A stretch of 64,000 nt of DNA from Eledone cirrhosa (lineage: Eukaryota; Mollusca; Cephalopoda; Octopoda; Eledonidae). The position numbers were made by a program, and so were the translations under genes. Numbering within the stretch: position 1 is the stretch's first letter; each line of letters starts with the position of its first letter. Shown here in pieces: positions 21,100-30,995 of this stretch. The stretch is taken from positions 60,300,837 to 60,364,836 of the forward strand of contig OZ024747.1 of the NCBI GenBank assembly GCA_964016885.1, written 5' to 3'. Below the pieces are notes generated by a model. The model ran no database searches. It had not been told where the DNA came from and saw only the letters and a program-made list of their open reading frames with translations.

Positions 21100-21400
21100 A
21101 TTTCAACACAGCAACAACTACAACAACAACAGCAGCAACACCAACAACAACAACAACAACAGCAACAACACCATCGTCTGTGTTGAATGTGTGTGTATGT
21201 ATTTGTATATATGCGACAGCAATAACAGCATCAACACCATTGTCTGCAGCAACAGCAAACAACAACAGTAACAACTACAATAACAACTACAGCACCAACA
21301 ACTGCCACCACCATCACTGACCATCCACCACCACCACGCTGATACCATCCACCACCACCACACTGACACCATCCACCACCGCCATTACCAGCGTAAACAA
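21100..21400. repeat. (CAA)n-rich tract and 26-bp repeat
   Basis: CAACAACAA with AGC interruptions at 21110-21180 and 21220-21310, then a ~26-bp unit 'accatccaccaccaccacgctgat' three times (21315-21385). The Thr/Asn/Ser and, on the reverse strand, Trp/Val-rich frames are repeat translations. Confidence 0.85.
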
Positions 21401-21644
21401 ACAATTATTATTGTTATTGTTATTATATACAAGCCGAACTGGACTGGGAAAGGTCAACAGTTGACATGATAGTGATTTTGACGATTTTGACTTTGATTTT
21501 GATTTTGTATCAGTACTGTCGGTAATATATGTATATATATATATATGTTTGTGAGTTGTGTGTGTGATTGTATGCATGAATGAGTGTTGGTATGTGTGGT
21601 TGTGGTTTGTATGCATGAGTATTAGTGTGTGAGTCGTGTCAATA

Positions 21645-21679
<35 letters not shown>

Positions 21680-21868
21680 GACCATGCTGTAAAATGGAGG
21701 GGTAGAGAGGGCCCTTGAGTCTAGTAAGACATCCTCTCTAGTGCTGGTGGCACAAATAAAAGCACCCAGTCCATGCTGTAAAGTGGCGCTGGTGTTAGGA
21801 AGGGCATCCAACCAGTGTATCAATGCCAAAAAGCTTATCAGCACAGCAACAAAACAGCATAGAAAAAT

Positions 21869-23932
21869 ATGAAGACGTCGCATCTCAGAGTTGCAACACT
21901 TAATGTTGGCACTCTCAGAGGTAGGTCTGCTGAAATAGCGGAGATGCTGGAGAGAAGGCAGGTGGATGTGTGCTGCGTGCAAGAGGTGAGATGGAGGGGT
22001 GCCTCTGCGAGACTAGTCGTAGGCAAGCGTCTTAGCTATAAGCTATTCTGGGTAGGTAAGGATGATGGGTTAGGGGGAGTAGGCATTTTCCTGGCTGAGA
22101 AATGGATCAATAAGACAATAGAGGTAGTTCGAGTTAGTAATCGAATAATTAAGCTTAGATTAGTTGTAGGTAGGAGACTACTGACAATCATCTCGGTCTA
22201 TGCTCCCCAAGCAGGCCTAGGCAAAGATGAGAAAGACTGCTTTTATGAGCAACTTTTGCAAACAACCACAATGACAGAGGACGGAGACATCGTTATGCTA
22301 GCAGGAGACTTCAATGGTCATGTTGGACAGCTCCAGGATGGTTACACTGGGGTACATGGTGGGCACGGTTACGGTTCAAGAAATGAAGAAGGAGTGAGAC
22401 TTCTTGAATTTTGTGATGCAAGTACATTGACTATTTGCAACACAAACTTCCAGAAACCTGCCAATCACCTAATAACCTACAAATCTGGTGAGCACATAAG
22501 CCAGATTGACTTCCTGCTAGTTAGGCAGCGGGACAGGCAGATAGTGTCTAATACCAAGGCATACCCTGGGGAAGAATGTACCCCACAGCATAGGTTAGTT
22601 GTTAGTGATATCTCAGTAAGCAAGAGATGGAATGAGACATATAGGAAGGTGTGGAGAAGAAAGGTCTGGAAGCTAAAAGACCTTTCACTAAAATTCAAAT
22701 TTAGGAAAGCCCTTCAAGATGTATATGACGAAAAAGAAGACGATTTAGAGACGTATGACATAGATAATAACTGGAAGTTCTTACGTGACAACTTGCTGAA
22801 GGCTACTGATGAAACCTGTGGCTGGAGCAGAGCTCCAACCAGACAGAGAGTGACCTGGTGGTGGAACAGCAGTGTAGATAAGGCTATTAGAGACAAAAGA
22901 CTAGCATGGAAGGCTTGGAATAAGGGTGGGAGTAGGGAAGAATATACAGCCACTAAGAGAGAAGCTAGACGTCAGGTGTACTTAGCACGCAGGGAGGCAG
23001 AGAGTAGGAGGTTTGCCAATGTTCTGCGACGGGAAGATCAGAGGCGTGCGGTGTTCCACATTGCAAGGCAGTGTGTCAATGCAAATCAGGATGTTGTTGG
23101 TGATAAATGTGTCCGGGATGATGCCGGTGTACTTAGTGTCACGAATGACCAGAAAAAGGAGGCCTGGAAATGTCATTATGAGAGACTGATGAATGTGGAG
23201 AACGAATGGGAGAGAGAGAAATTACCCTTGGTAGATCCGACAGAGGGACCAGCTATTGAGATTGACGAATATAGGGTCCAAGAGGCGATTAGGGAAATGA
23301 AAAATGGTAAGGCGGCCGGACCATCGGGAATAGTTGCTGAGATGCTGAAGGCATCAGGGGACGTAGGCACTAAACTGGTTGCACGCATAATCAATCAGGC
23401 TATATATGGTGGTGTCATACCCAAAGACTGGTGCAGCAGTATTCTCATAAATTGCTACAAAGGTAAAGGGGATGCTTTGGAGAGGAGCAATTATAGGGGT
23501 ATAAAACTGATAGATCAGGTTATGAAAGTGGCAGAAAGGATTCTAGCACAACTAATTAGAGAAAGGGTCAAACTAGATGAGATGCAGTTTGGTTTTGTGC
23601 CTGGGAAGAGTACAACAGATGCCCTCTTCTTGGTGAGACAAATGCAAGAGAGGTTCTTAGAGAAGAATAAGCCACTATACTTAGCCTTTGTTGACCTAGA
23701 GAAGGCCTTTGATAGGGTACCCCGATCTGTCATCTGGTGGTCCCTAAGGAAGCTGGGTGTTGAGGAATGGCTTGTAAGGACAGTGCAAACTTTGTACAGA
23801 GGTACTCTCAGTAAAGTCAGGGTAGGAATGGAGTTTAGTGAGGAATTCCAGATACAAGTAGGAGTACATCAGGGTTCGGTCCTCAGCCCGCTCTTGTTCA
23901 TTATAGTCCTCCAAGCCATAACAGGAGTTTAA
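21869..23932 (+). pseudogene. LINE A polyprotein, 5' part: endonuclease and RT (687 aa, frameshifted)
   Basis: Starts at the first ATG after the leader. An exonuclease-endonuclease-phosphatase domain spans residues about 6-250. Asn12, Gln38-Glu39, the VYAP motif at 110-113, GDFNGH at 146-151, the QIDFLLV motif at 212-218 and His242 match the metal-binding and catalytic positions of LINE target-nicking endonucleases. A linker rich in Arg and Trp follows (about 260-440). The reverse transcriptase begins near residue 478 (NGKAAGPSGIVAEML). The AFVDLEKAFD motif (606-615) holds the first catalytic Asp, and VHQGSVLSPLLF (about 665-676) is the next block. The frame ends early (QAITGV, stop) because a 2-bp 'ag' present in the copy at 26507 is missing here. 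By homology the role is target-primed reverse transcription in the nucleus. Confidence 0.9.
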
Positions 23933-24935
23933 GACTGGCTGTCCATGGGAACTTCTCTATGCTGACGATCTGGCTCTTATGGCAGAATCAGTAGAGGAGC
24001 TAGAGAATAAATTCCGGCTATGGAAACAGCAGTTGGAAGCAAGAGGACTGAGAGTAAATCTAGCTAAGACAAAAGTGTTGATGAGTAGAAAAGAGGACAA
24101 AACCCTGATTCCGTCAGGGAAATGGCCATGTTCGATATGCAGAAAAGGAACTGGCATAAATTCTATAAAATGCACACAATGTAGGTCCTGGGTACACAAG
24201 AGATGTAGCGGGATAGCAGGCAAACTAACAGGTAGGGAGAAATATGTATGCAGTAGATGTACAGGGAAATTAGACAGTAGAAGTCGCACTGATAGACACA
24301 TTTTTCAAATGCGAGAGGGCGCTATAGAAGTGGTGGATAGCTTCCGGTACCTAGGAGATCAGATTAGCATGGGAGGAGGGTGTTCCGAGGCCATAGTATC
24401 TAGAATAAGGACGGGTTGGAAGAAGTTTAGGGAGCTGCTTCCTCTGTTGACGAAGAAGGGTTTCTCCCTGCGTACGAAAGGCCGGTTGTATGATGCCTGT
24501 GTGAGGAGCGCGATGCTGCATGGTAGTGAGACATGGGCAGCTACCGCAGAAGATATGCGACGGCTGGAGAGAAATGAGGCAAGCATGCTCCGTTGGATGT
24601 GCAGTGTAAATGTGCGTGAACGACCCAGCATAAATGTGTTGAGAGAGAAACTGTGTCTGAGAGGGATAGAATGTAGTGTACGGGAGAGGAGACTGAGGTG
24701 GTATGGACATGTGATGCGCATGGAGGATGACCGATGGGTGAAGAAGTGCCAGGAAATGCCAGTTGAAGGAAGACGTGGTAGAGGTAGACCACGAAAAACA
24801 TGGGCGGAGGTGGTGAGAACAGACCTCAGATCATTGAAGCTCACGGTGGAGATGACGAGGGACCGTGACGAGTGGAGAGATGCTGTGCTGAATAAGACCC
24901 GTCCCACCCTTGCAAGCAGGGAAAAGCGGACGTAA
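23933..24935 (+). pseudogene. LINE A polyprotein, 3' part: YADD motif, PHD-like finger, C-terminal domain
   Basis: The continuation after the frameshift. The catalytic LLYADDLALM motif is at about 23951-23980; the first internal ATG of this frame is at 23979. A C4HC3 cluster follows at about 24125-24275 (CSIC, CTQC, WVHKRC, CSRC). Its spacing is C-x2-C-x10-C-x2-C-x4-H-x2-C-x14-C-x2-C, the PHD-finger pattern, inserted between the palm and the 'VVDSFRYLGD' segment (about 24330). The C-terminal part has MLHGSETWAA, RRLERNEASMLRWMC, RLRWYGHVMR and [11 protein letters not shown], the usual end of this LINE type. Stop at 24933-24935. Confidence 0.9.
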
Positions 24936-24959
24936 AATGATGATGATATGTAAATATGA

Positions 24960-25440
24960 AAATAAGGGTGCTGTGGAGTTGCAAATGGGTTACGTATGAA
25001 AAAAGTTTGTCCTTCATCAGTGATCTTCCAACTATCATAGGCATTTCATCGCTTTAAAGACCATATACCTCTGGTTGGTGCGAGCAACGGCTAAAAAAAG
25101 TCGTTGGGACACGTAAATAAAGGGGACGCGAGGGTAAACAAACAAAATGGTGAAGCAACAGAAAGTGAGGAAGAAGGAGACAAGTCCCAGATTTCTATGA
25201 ATTTAAGTTCGGTGAAATCGTGAACGAGAGAATAAAGACCATCAAACCTGGTTGAAATGTGAGCAAGGAAGGAATTTCGCACAGGTCTAACGGGAGGAAG
25301 AAGGGGTCTGGTCTGCGAATTCGGTGAACATAAGTTCTGTGAAATCGTAGACGAGAGAGAAAAAGAGCTCCAGCTGTTTCGACGGCTAGATCCAAAAGCT
25401 CAGCCATCGGGGTCCTGATTCTTCTCCAGTACTCTGGTGT
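24960..25440. other. Unassigned DNA with higher GC and an internal ~120-bp duplication
   Basis: Two similar phrases occur about 120 bp apart: 'taagttcggtgaaatcgtgaacgagag' (25203) and 'taagttctgtgaaatcgtagacgagag' (25330). Minus-strand frames at 25091-25282 and 25195-25407 (70 aa, starting MAELLDLAVETAG) translate across it but match nothing I recognise. Near 24995-25030 there is an antisense 'actgatgaaggacaaac' motif of the kind listed in the findings. It could be a fragment of an unknown element. Confidence 0.4.
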
Positions 25441-25457
25441 CTTACCACACCTTCTTT

Positions 25458-25458
25458 G

Positions 25459-25496
<38 letters not shown>

Positions 25497-25535
25497 ACAT
25501 ACATACACATACATACACACACACACACACATATA
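25458..25535. repeat. (TA)n(CATA)n(CA)n microsatellite
   Basis: (TA)n, then 'cctacatacatacacatacatac' and (AC)n, ending near the head of the next SINE. Confidence 0.85.
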
Positions 25536-25542
25536 TAATATA

Positions 25543-25765
25543 ATGGAACGATCGACTTTCGTCAAATCGGACCGAGGGAACAATGTTTCCGTTGGTCTCT
25601 CCAATTGCTAATACTATCTATCGGTCGCAACTCCAGGTAGAAGGAGCAACGTGAAATAAAGTGTCTTGCTCAAGGACATAACGCATCGCATGGTCCAGGA
25701 ATCAAACTCACAACCTTACGATTGCGAATCCAATTCTCTAACCACTCAGCCACACACCTTCAAAC
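25543..25765 (-). mobile_element. SINE family IV, antisense
   Basis: Reverse complement of the element at 38085-38300. It shows 'gtgtcttgctcaaggacata', 'aatcaaactcacaaccttacgattgcgaatccaattctctaaccactcagcc' (antisense box B, anticodon-like arm and box A) and 'tttcgtcaaatcggaccgagg' at the 3' side. A (TA)n run follows. Confidence 0.8.
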
Positions 25766-25800
25766 ATATATATATATATATATTATTATTACTATTATAT

Positions 25801-25998
25801 AAGGCGGTGGATTGGCAGTATCGGTAGAGGGTCGGATGCCATGCTTTGAAGCATAGAGTTACCTCCCTTTATGATCTGAGTTCAAATCCCGCCGAGGTTA
25901 ACTTTGCCTTTCATCCTTCCGGGGTCGATAGAATAAAGTACCAGTAATGCACTGGGTAATTGCTGGCCTTATGCCAAAAGTAGAAACAATTATTATTA
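25801..25998 (+). mobile_element. SINE family I, full length with (ATT)n tail
   Basis: Head GGCGGTGGATTGGCAGTATC, box B-like GTTCAAATCCCGCCGAGG, tail 'aaagtagaaacaattattatta'. The (TTA)n tail extends to 26042, where the next LINE copy begins. Confidence 0.9.
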
Positions 25999-26085
25999 TT
26001 ATATATATATACATTATTATTATTATTATTATTATTATTATAAGGGGATGCTCTGGAGAGGAGCAATTATAGGGGTATAAAACTG

Positions 26086-26574
26086 ATGGATCAGGTTATG
26101 AAAGTGGCAGAAAGGATATTAGCAGAACTAATTAGAGAAAGGGTCAAATTAGATGAGATGCAGTTTGGTTTTGTGCCTGGGAAAAGTACAACAGATGCCC
26201 TCTTCTTGGTGAGACAATTGCAAGAGAGGCTCTTAGAGAAGAATAAGCCACTATACTTAGCCTTTGTTGACCTAGAGAAGGCCTTTGATAGGGTACCCCG
26301 ATCTGTCATCTGGTGGGCCCTAAGGAAACTAGGTGTTGAGGAATGGCTTGTGAGGACAGTGCAAACTTTTTACAGAGGTGCTGTCAGTAAAGTCAGGGTA
26401 GGAATGGAGTTTAGTGAGGAATTCCAGATACAAGTAGGAGTACATCAAGGTTCGGTCCTCAGCCCGCTCTTGTTCATTATAGTCCTCCAAGCCATAACAG
26501 AGGAGTTTAAGACTGGCTATTCATGGGAACTTCTCTATGCTGACGAATCTGGTTCTTATAGCCAGAATCAGTAG
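26086..26574 (+). pseudogene. LINE A copy 2, reverse-transcriptase fragment (162 aa)
   Basis: Contains the AFVDLEKAFD block and VHQGSVLSPLLF, and keeps the 2 bp missing in the first copy. Small insertions at 'gctgacgaatctggttcttatagcc' then shift the frame within the YADD motif, giving YADES and a stop soon after. This copy is inactive for a different reason from the first. Confidence 0.85.
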
Positions 26575-27035
26575 AGGAGCTAGAGAATAAATTCTGGCTA
26601 TGGAAACAGCAGTTGGAAGCAAGAGGACTGAGAGTGAATCTAGCTAAGACAAAAGTGTTGATGAGTAGAAAAGAGGACAAAACTCTGATTCCATCAGGGA
26701 AATGGCCATGTTCGATATGCAGAAAAGGAACTGGCATAAATTCTATAAAATGCACACAATGCAGATCTTGGGTACACAAGAGATGTAGTGAGATAGCAAG
26801 CAAACAAACAGGTAGGGAGAAATATGTATGCAGTAGATGTACAGGGAAATTAGACAGTAGAAGTCGCATTGATAGACACATTTTTCAAATGCAGGTGGGT
26901 GCTATAGAAGTGGTTGATAGCTTGCGGTACCTAGGAGATCAGATTATCATGGGAGGGGGATGTTCCGAGGCCATAGTATCTAGAATAAGGATGGGTTGGA
27001 AGAAGTTTAGGGAGCTGCTTCCCTGGGAAGGATAG
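26575..27035 (+). pseudogene. LINE A copy 2, PHD-like finger fragment
   Basis: The frame from about 26580 to 27035 keeps all eight finger ligands (CSIC, CTQC, WVHKRC, CSRC) and the YLGDQ segment. It then reads into the deletion junction (ELLPWEG, stop). The remaining C-terminal codons (27036-27300) are in broken frames. Confidence 0.85.
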
Positions 27036-27338
27036 ATTGTAGTGTGCGAATGAGTAGACTTCGATGGTATGGACATGTGATGCGCGTGGAGGATGACCGC
27101 TAGGTAAAGAAGTGCCAAGAAATCCCAGTAGAAGGAAGATGCAGTAGAGGTAGACCATGAAAAACATGTGTGGAGGTGGTGAGAGCAGACCTCAGATCAC
27201 TGAAGCTCATGGTGGAGATGACGAAGGACCGTGACAAGTGGAGAGATGCTGTGCTGAATAGGACCCGTCCTACCCTTGCAAGCAGGGAGAAGCGGACGTA
27301 AAATGATGATGATATATTATTATTATTATTATTATTAT

Positions 27339-27544
27339 AAGGGTGGTGGATTGGCAGTATCGGTAGAGGGTCGGACGCCATGCTTTGACGCATACAGTTA
27401 CAGCCCTTGCCATTCTGATTTCAAATCCCGCCGAGGTTAACTTTGCTTTTCATCCTTACGGGGTCGATAAAATAAAGTACCAGTAATGCACTGGGATAAT
27501 TGCTGGCCTTGTGCCAAAGGTAGAAACAATTATTATTATTATTA
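27339..27544 (+). mobile_element. SINE family I, full length
   Basis: 'gggtggtggattggcagtatcggtag', box B-like GATTTCAAATCCCGCCGAGG, tail 'aaggtagaaacaattattattatt'. It is preceded by the (ATT)n run that ends the LINE copy. Confidence 0.9.
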
Positions 27545-27621
27545 CATCAACAGTATATTTTCTGAATACACATGTTTCACTCGGAGAATCTAAATAGACC
27601 CTCTCAGTTCATCAGTTCTGC

Positions 27622-28470
27622 TATCATCATCATCATCGTTTAACATCCATCTTCCACGCTTGCATGGATTTGAACGGGAGTTTTCCCACTTGAGGCAAGA
27701 GTGGTTGCTTGCTCGCATAGGACTGTCTGGCGGGTTTTCTACGGCTGGATGCCCTTCCCAACACCAACCAGGTTTACAGTGTGGACTGGGAGGTTTTTAC
27801 TGTGTTACATACACGGCCACATTACAGAGTGGACTGTGTGTTTTTTTTGTCGTGACACCTACACGACCTCATTTGTTTCGGACTGGCTGTTGTGGTACCA
27901 ACAGAACTTTACATTGAAAGGGGTGTATTTTTGTTAGAGGTGCCTACTGACTGTAATAGGTTACACTTTGTACTTAGGTAAGGCGGATCTTCTGTATTAC
28001 TGTGTAGCGCCAAAGATCTCGGTCCAGTGACATTGTCTTGGAGAGGTGTAAGTCTGTGAGGTCGGAATTTATCAAGTCGTCCCAGGTTTTTCTGGGTCTG
28101 CCTACTCCGTGGCTACCGTCTATTTTTATTGCCCTGCACTTTTTTATACAGCTGTCGTCTTTCATGCGCATCACGTGACCATACCAACGTAGTCTTCTCT
28201 CGAGTAAACAACATCTGATCCCTCTTATTTCTAATTTTTCCCTTAGTTCGTTTATGCTTTGCCGTTCACATATATTACTATTACACATCCAGCGGAGCAT
28301 GCAAGCTTCGTTCCTCTCCAGTCTGCGTATATCCTCTGCACACAATGCCCAGGTCTCACTGCCATGTAACATTGCTGTTCGTATGCAGGCATCATACAGC
28401 CTACCTTTCATTTTTAGAGAGAACCCTTTAGCGGCTAATAGTGGTATAAGCTCTCTGAACTTTTTCCATC
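27622..28470 (-). mobile_element. LINE family B, 5'-truncated copy
   Basis: On the minus strand it holds the last ~150 codons of the polyprotein, then a 3'UTR of ~350 bp with the 'acactgtaaacctggttggtgttgggaagggcatcc' motif, and ends in (GATGAT)n at 27622-27640. Its 5' end is a perfect snap-back hairpin (28416-28512). Family B differs from family A in its C-terminal codons and long 3'UTR, but shares the tail style. Confidence 0.85.
27974..28411 (-). pseudogene. LINE B polyprotein C-terminal domain (145 aa)
   Basis: An intact frame with MLHGSETWAL (residues about 14-23), RRLERNEACMLRWMC (about 29-43), RLRWYGHVMRMKDD (about 77-90), GVGRPRKTWDD (about 106-116) and DRDLWRY (about 131-137) before the stop. 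The order matches family A at 24480-24935. The frame actually extends upstream to about 28470 (FRELIPLLAAKGFSLKM), so the internal ATG is not the true start. Confidence 0.85.
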
Positions 28471-28512
28471 CAGAGAGCTTATACCACTATTAGCCGCTAA
28501 AGGGTTCTCTCT
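28416..28512. repeat. Perfect 42-bp hairpin with 13-nt loop at a LINE 5' end
   Basis: 28416-28457 (AGAGAGAACCCTTTAGCGGC...) is the exact reverse complement of 28471-28512. The loop is AACTTTTTCCATC. The left arm is LINE B coding sequence on the minus strand; the right arm is an inverted copy of it. This is the layout expected if the nascent cDNA end folded back and copied itself during insertion. Confidence 0.92.
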
Positions 28513-28627
28513 TTTGAAATGAACTCTGGCAAAACACATAACTCTTGGATTGAATACTCTACCTATTTGGATATTTATTCAAAAATTCAACTACCCACTT
28601 AGATACACTCACACACACACACACATA

Positions 28628-28890
28628 TATCATCATCATTATTTAGCGTCCATTTTCCATGCTAGCATGGGTTAGACAGGCTGTCCCATTTGAAGCAAGT
28701 CTGGTCAGGTAACCATGTCTTGCTCATATAGAACTGCTTTTGGCTAGATTTCTATGGCTGGATGCTCTTCTTAACACCAACCATATTTACAGTGTGTGCT
28801 GGGTGCTTTTTTCATTACTCCTACACAACCCCATATTTATAGTGTGTGCTGGGTGATTTTAGTGTAGTGATAAATCAAGGTTATATCCAA
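28628..28890 (-). mobile_element. LINE 3'UTR fragment, antisense
   Basis: 'catcatcatcattatttagcgtccattttccatgctagcatgggtt' (antisense tail), 'ggatgctcttcttaacaccaacc' and two copies of 'atttacagtgtgtgctgggtg'. No coding part. A (AC)n run precedes it (28608-28625). Confidence 0.75.
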
Positions 28891-28984
28891 AGTTGGTAGA
28901 GCACTCAGTTTAAAGGATGAGTTTGGTGTAGAGATGTGAAATCAACTCTCTCTTTCTCTCCCTGTGTATATATAATGGACGCAT

Positions 28985-29019
28985 GTGTATGTGTGTATAC
29001 ATATATTTATATATATATA

Positions 29020-29057
<38 letters not shown>

Positions 29058-29352
29058 CAGAAGGGATATTTAATTTGTTGGAAATTCAACAAATATAAAT
29101 GTTTATAACTGATTCAGAGCACTTGACAAGTTTTCTGGAGTAAATATTCAATGATATTAAATATACTATCCAAGGAAAATTCAACTGATAAGGTATGTTC
29201 CTTGGGTATGTTCCTTGGGTATGTCAAAATTTATAAAACACACTTTGTATTTTATCTGATGAAAGCGTACTAAAGTTTTTGGTACCCTTGAAATATATAT
29301 AATAGAATAAATATGGTTTTATAAATATAGTTTCCATTTATTTATTTAATAT

Positions 29353-29407
<55 letters not shown>

Positions 29408-29420
29408 CGTGTGTGTGTGA
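28985..29420. repeat. Rearranged relatives of the palindrome arm between (TA)n runs
   Basis: (TA)n at 28998-29055. Then 29087-29160 resembles the reverse complement of 11290-11365 ('tttataactgattcagagcacttgacaag'), and 29240-29352 resembles 11190-11298 on the plus strand ('tctgatgaaagcg', 'aatatggttttataaatatag'). A tandem 'ggtatgttccttg' lies between. (TA)n(GT)n follows at 29358-29420. This is a third copy, in permuted order, of the ends of the 9-11 kb palindrome. Confidence 0.7.
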
Positions 29421-29539
29421 GATATATAGATTGGTAATGTTATTGATTTCTCTAGTCTGCGTTTGTTTTAGTGGAACTGAAACCAATCATATGGAACTGT
29501 TCTTATCTATGTAACCATATATACTATATATATACTACT

Positions 29540-29897
29540 ATCTACTGACTTTCTGCCATCTCTGATTATATAACCTCTCTCCCTCTCTCTATGCTTATAT
29601 TAACACTACCACTCCTTCTCTCTATATCTATATATGAACTCTAGCCCCCCCCCCCCTCTCTCTCTCTGTATATATATATCCATACCAAATCTAACCCCTC
29701 CCTCATTGTTTATATACATGTCAAATCTAACCCCTCCTTCTATACAACTATATAAAAACTACCCCTCCCTCTATCTATGTCCATATCCACTCTAACCCCT
29801 CCTTCTATCAAATATAACCCCCTCCCTCCCTCCCTCTCGCTATGTCTATAACATTTCTAACCCTCCCCTTTCTCTATCTCCATAAGAATTCTACCTC

Positions 29898-29992
<95 letters not shown>

Positions 29993-30278
29993 TCTACCCC
30001 TCCCGCTATATAACCATATCAACTCTCCCCCTTCCTCTCTCTGCCTAACAACACTAGCCATACCTCCCTCTCTATATATCTATATCACATCTATTCCACC
30101 CTCTCTATATGTCTATATCTCTTCTACTCCTCCCTCTATTTGTCTGTATAAACTCTACCCCTCCCTCTGTTTGACTATATTACCTCTACCTCTACCTCTT
30201 TATCACATCTACCATTTCATTATATATCTATATCAACTCTAATCTCTCACTTTATCTATGTTTATATTATTTCTACCA

Positions 30279-30331
<53 letters not shown>

Positions 30332-30423
30332 TTCATCCCTATCCTTCCCTCCCTATGTCTATATCAAGTCTGTCTTCTTTCTACATTTATATTAACTCCA
30401 GTCCCCTATTTATCCCCCCCCCC

Positions 30424-30460
<37 letters not shown>
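29540..30460. repeat. Pyrimidine-rich degenerate minisatellite
   Basis: A loose ~30-45 bp unit ('ctatatcaactctaacccctccctct') repeated for about 900 bp, with a (CT)n run of ~85 bp at 29900-29985 and (TA)n at 30303-30330 and 30438-30460. It ends exactly where a LINE B copy starts. Confidence 0.8.
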
Positions 30461-30995
30461 GCCACGGAATAGGCAGACCTAGAAAAACCTGGGACGAGCT
30501 GATAAACTCCGACCTCACACACTTACACCTCTCCAAGACAATGTCACTGGACCGAGACCTTTGGCGGTACTCAGTAACAGAGAAGACCCGCCTTACCTAA
30601 ATACATAGTAAAACCTACTACAGTCAGTAGGCATCTCTAACAAAATACACCCCCGTCCCACCACCCCCACCCCATCCACACCGCCCCCTTCTATGTAAAG
30701 TTATGTTGGTGCCACACCATCCAGGCCGAAACAAATGAGATTGTGTAGGTGTCACGACAAAAAAACACACAGTCCACGCTGTAATGTGGCCGTGTAGGCA
30801 ACACGGTAAAAACCTCCCAGACCCACACTGTAAATGTGGTTGGTGTTAGGAAGGGCATCCAGCTGTAGAAAACCCGCCAGACAGTCCTATGCGAGCAAGA
30901 CAATCACTCTTGCCTCAAGTGGGAAAACCCCCGTCCAAACCCATGCAAGCGTGGAACACGGACGTTAAACGTTGATGATGATGATGATGATGATA
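30461..30995 (+). mobile_element. LINE family B, 5'-truncated 3' end
   Basis: Starts with 'gccacggaataggcagaccta' (codons HGIGRPRKTWDEL...), runs to the stop at about 30600 (DLWRYSVTEKTRLT), then a 3'UTR to 'acggacgttaaacgttgatgatgatg'. It is very similar to the minus-strand copy at 2700-3213. Left junction: (TA)n. Right: (GAT)n then (TA)n. Confidence 0.85.

Larger units (their letters stand above)
21648..24950 (+). mobile_element. LINE family A, nearly complete copy
   Basis: The least damaged transposon in the window. A poly-T run (21648-21676) precedes a 5' leader (21677-21868). The leader contains 'aaagtggcgctggtgttaggaagggcatcc', the motif also found in LINE 3'UTRs and SINE II. A single long frame follows with an apurinic-type endonuclease, reverse transcriptase, PHD-like finger and C-terminal domain, interrupted only by a 2-bp deletion near 23922. 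The tail reads 'cccttgcaagcagggaaaag', 'cggacgtaaaatgatgatgat'. The architecture (endonuclease first, one large frame, short simple-repeat tail) fits the RTE-like group, but the exact clade needs a tree. Related pieces: 3237, 26040, 31640 (minus) and 39040. Confidence 0.9.
26040..27315 (+). mobile_element. LINE family A, second copy, 5'-truncated with internal deletion
   Basis: Begins inside the reverse transcriptase (equivalent to 23467) directly after a (TTA)n run, and ends 'gcagggagaagcggacgtaaaatgatgatgatatattatt', again into (ATT)n. The region equivalent to 24442-24660 (about 220 bp) is deleted at about 27022. The rest is very similar to the first copy. It sits between two SINE I copies, inside their (ATT)n tails. 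Confidence 0.9.

Noticed and set aside
21869..22300. Host AP-endonuclease or 'craniofacial development protein'-like gene
   Set aside because: The endonuclease domain is followed in frame by a reverse transcriptase and the LINE tail, so it is a retrotransposon, not a host gene.
28254..28493. 79-aa plus-strand frame over the LINE B C-terminus
   Set aside because: Antisense shadow of the LINE frame, extended by the snap-back hairpin.
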